Shown: positions 19,384 through 20,191 of the stretch, piece by piece | Layout: each line of letters begins with the position of its first letter | Numbering within the stretch: position 1 is the first letter of the stretch | Origin: a virus | DNA length: 20,191 bases | IMG/VR virus record: IMGVR_UViG_3300030116_004199 | Location: 1-20,191 of that record | Reading direction: 5' to 3' (one strand) | Translations under genes and position numbers: made by a program | Notes under the pieces: generated by a model | What the model saw: the letters and a program-made list of their open reading frames with translations, nothing else | Databases searched by the model: none | Told to the model about the DNA's origin: nothing

Positions 19384-20191
19384 TGATATAATACAAGGTA
19401 CTGCCTATGGTAATGATGTAAAGATTACATCTGCTGAGGCTGAGTCATTAATTGTAAGTGAGGATGCTGGTCTTGATCAACCAACAACTCCTGTTAGTGA
19501 CCAACAGACTACAGCTGCTACTGAGAGTACCACCGGTGAGGATGCAACCGCACAGCAAGTAGAGCCTCCACAGGAGCAACCTACTAATGTTGAAACAGCA
19601 CCCTCGGAAGGAGAGAGTGAAGGCGTTGAAATTGATGAGGTCGTAATCAATGGAGAGCGTTATCAAATGGAACAGTTAGAATCTTTTATTGAAGATTCCA
19701 AAAATAAGTCAGAGTGGCAACGTAAAAATACACAGCGTAGCCAGGAACTTGCAGAAGAGAAAAAATCGTTAGATGCCGAATTGGATAAATGGAAAGCTCT
19801 TAAAAAAGATGACGAATTAATGGATGTAATAAAAGACTATGTTGAACCAGATCATCCTCTCTTTAAGGAAGAACAACCTGTAAAATCCGAGGAGCCACAA
19901 GTAACTGAATCTAGAACAACTGAACCTTCCGATCAAAAGGTATCAGAGCTAGAGAATAGGTTAATGCAAGTAGAGGCAGAAAGAAAAGTAGAACAAGACG
20001 TTGCAGCATTAGCTGCTAAACATCCAGAGCTAAAGGATAATCCAGAGGCAATAGATCAAGTCTTAACAACTGCTGTAGAAAAAGGTTTAGTAGACCTTGA
20101 CACTGCTTATGCTGTAACAGCCTATCAATCTGCTGAGGATTCAGCTTTCAAAAAGGCTCTTAAACAAGTAGAGAAAGCTAATGAGCTTAGG
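19376..20191 (+). CDS. Scaffolding protein (3' end outside window)
   Basis: ATG 19376, with TGGAGA eight bases upstream, opens a frame of 272 codons that runs off the right edge. The product is highly acidic and Gln/Thr/Pro-rich for the first 85 residues, has a short folded stretch (EIDEVVINGERYQMEQLESFIEDS), then long charged coiled coils (EWQRKNTQRSQELAEEKKSL and SELENRLMQVEAERKVEQ) and a helical end with LAAKHPELKDNPEAIDQV. This matches capsid scaffolding proteins, which sit between portal and major capsid genes and guide procapsid assembly. The major capsid gene would be expected just beyond the edge. Confidence 0.75.
   Translation, partial: MSDDIIQGTAYGNDVKITSAEAESLIVSEDAGLDQPTTPVSDQQTTAATESTTGEDATAQQVEPPQEQPTNVETAPSEGESEGVEIDEVVINGERYQMEQLESFIEDSKNKSEWQRKNTQRSQELAEEKKSLDAELDKWKALKKDDELMDVIKDYVEPDHPLFKEEQPVKSEEPQVTESRTTEPSDQKVSELENRLMQVEAERKVEQDVAALAAKHPELKDNPEAIDQVLTTAVEKGLVDLDTAYAVTAYQSAEDSAFKKALKQVEKANELR

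Overview
The window is a piece of an AT-rich (roughly two thirds A+T by eye), densely packed temperate double-stranded DNA phage or prophage. Nearly every gene is phage-like: tail fibre, lysis genes, repressor, excisionase-like protein, replication initiator, nucleases, cytosine methyltransferase, integrase, both terminase subunits, portal and scaffold. Genes commonly overlap by 1 to 17 bases. The tail-fibre repeats, the KPGLY-type basic protein and the DUF6321-like protein resemble marine phages of AT-rich hosts such as SAR11 and relatives; this host guess is inference. Both ends cut structural genes, so the capsid, tail and connector genes probably lie outside the window, between the scaffold (right edge) and the tail fibre (left edge) of a circular or permuted genome.

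Layout. (1) 1-5176, plus strand: the end of the late operon, with a repeat-built tail fibre, a block of small proteins including a lipoprotein and two single-membrane-span coiled-coil proteins, and a lysozyme-like endolysin. A hairpin terminator lies at 5464-5499. (2) 5346-5614: a candidate attP. Its core copies the 3' part of an initiator-type tRNA-Met, and 14-base arm-type repeats lie on both sides. (3) 5633-6956, minus strand: a two-gene regulatory unit made of a helix-turn-helix repressor with a PAS-like C-terminal domain and a paralogue that lacks the DNA-binding domain. (4) 6981-7163: a divergent promoter/operator region. (5) 7164-12518, plus strand: the early operon, with an excisionase-like protein, a predicted three-way-junction RNA, a RecB/Cas4-like exonuclease, an SSB-tailed protein, a replication initiator carrying an iteron-type origin inside its own gene, up to three more PD-(D/E)XK-like proteins, a C5-cytosine methyltransferase, a MazG-like protein and several small unknowns. 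(6) 12599-12631: a bidirectional terminator. (7) 12653-15158, minus strand: a second operon with three unknown genes, a tyrosine integrase and a ribbon-helix-helix protein. (8) 15165-15373: a divergent control region, then the start of the late operon on the plus strand (TerS, TerL, a 56-residue protein, portal, scaffold).

How it fits together. The repressor probably controls the early promoter through ACAC/GTGT half-sites. The same kind of half-site appears in the 15165-15373 region, so lysogeny control may reach the integrase and late operons too. The integrase would act at the attP 7 kb away, helped by the excisionase-like protein. The initiator protein would bind the GTTACA iterons inside its own gene and open the neighbouring AT-rich tract, as in lambda O/ori. 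The most unusual elements are the HTH-less repressor paralogue, two compact three-way-junction RNA folds, the intragenic origin, and the GC-rich gap between the terminase genes.
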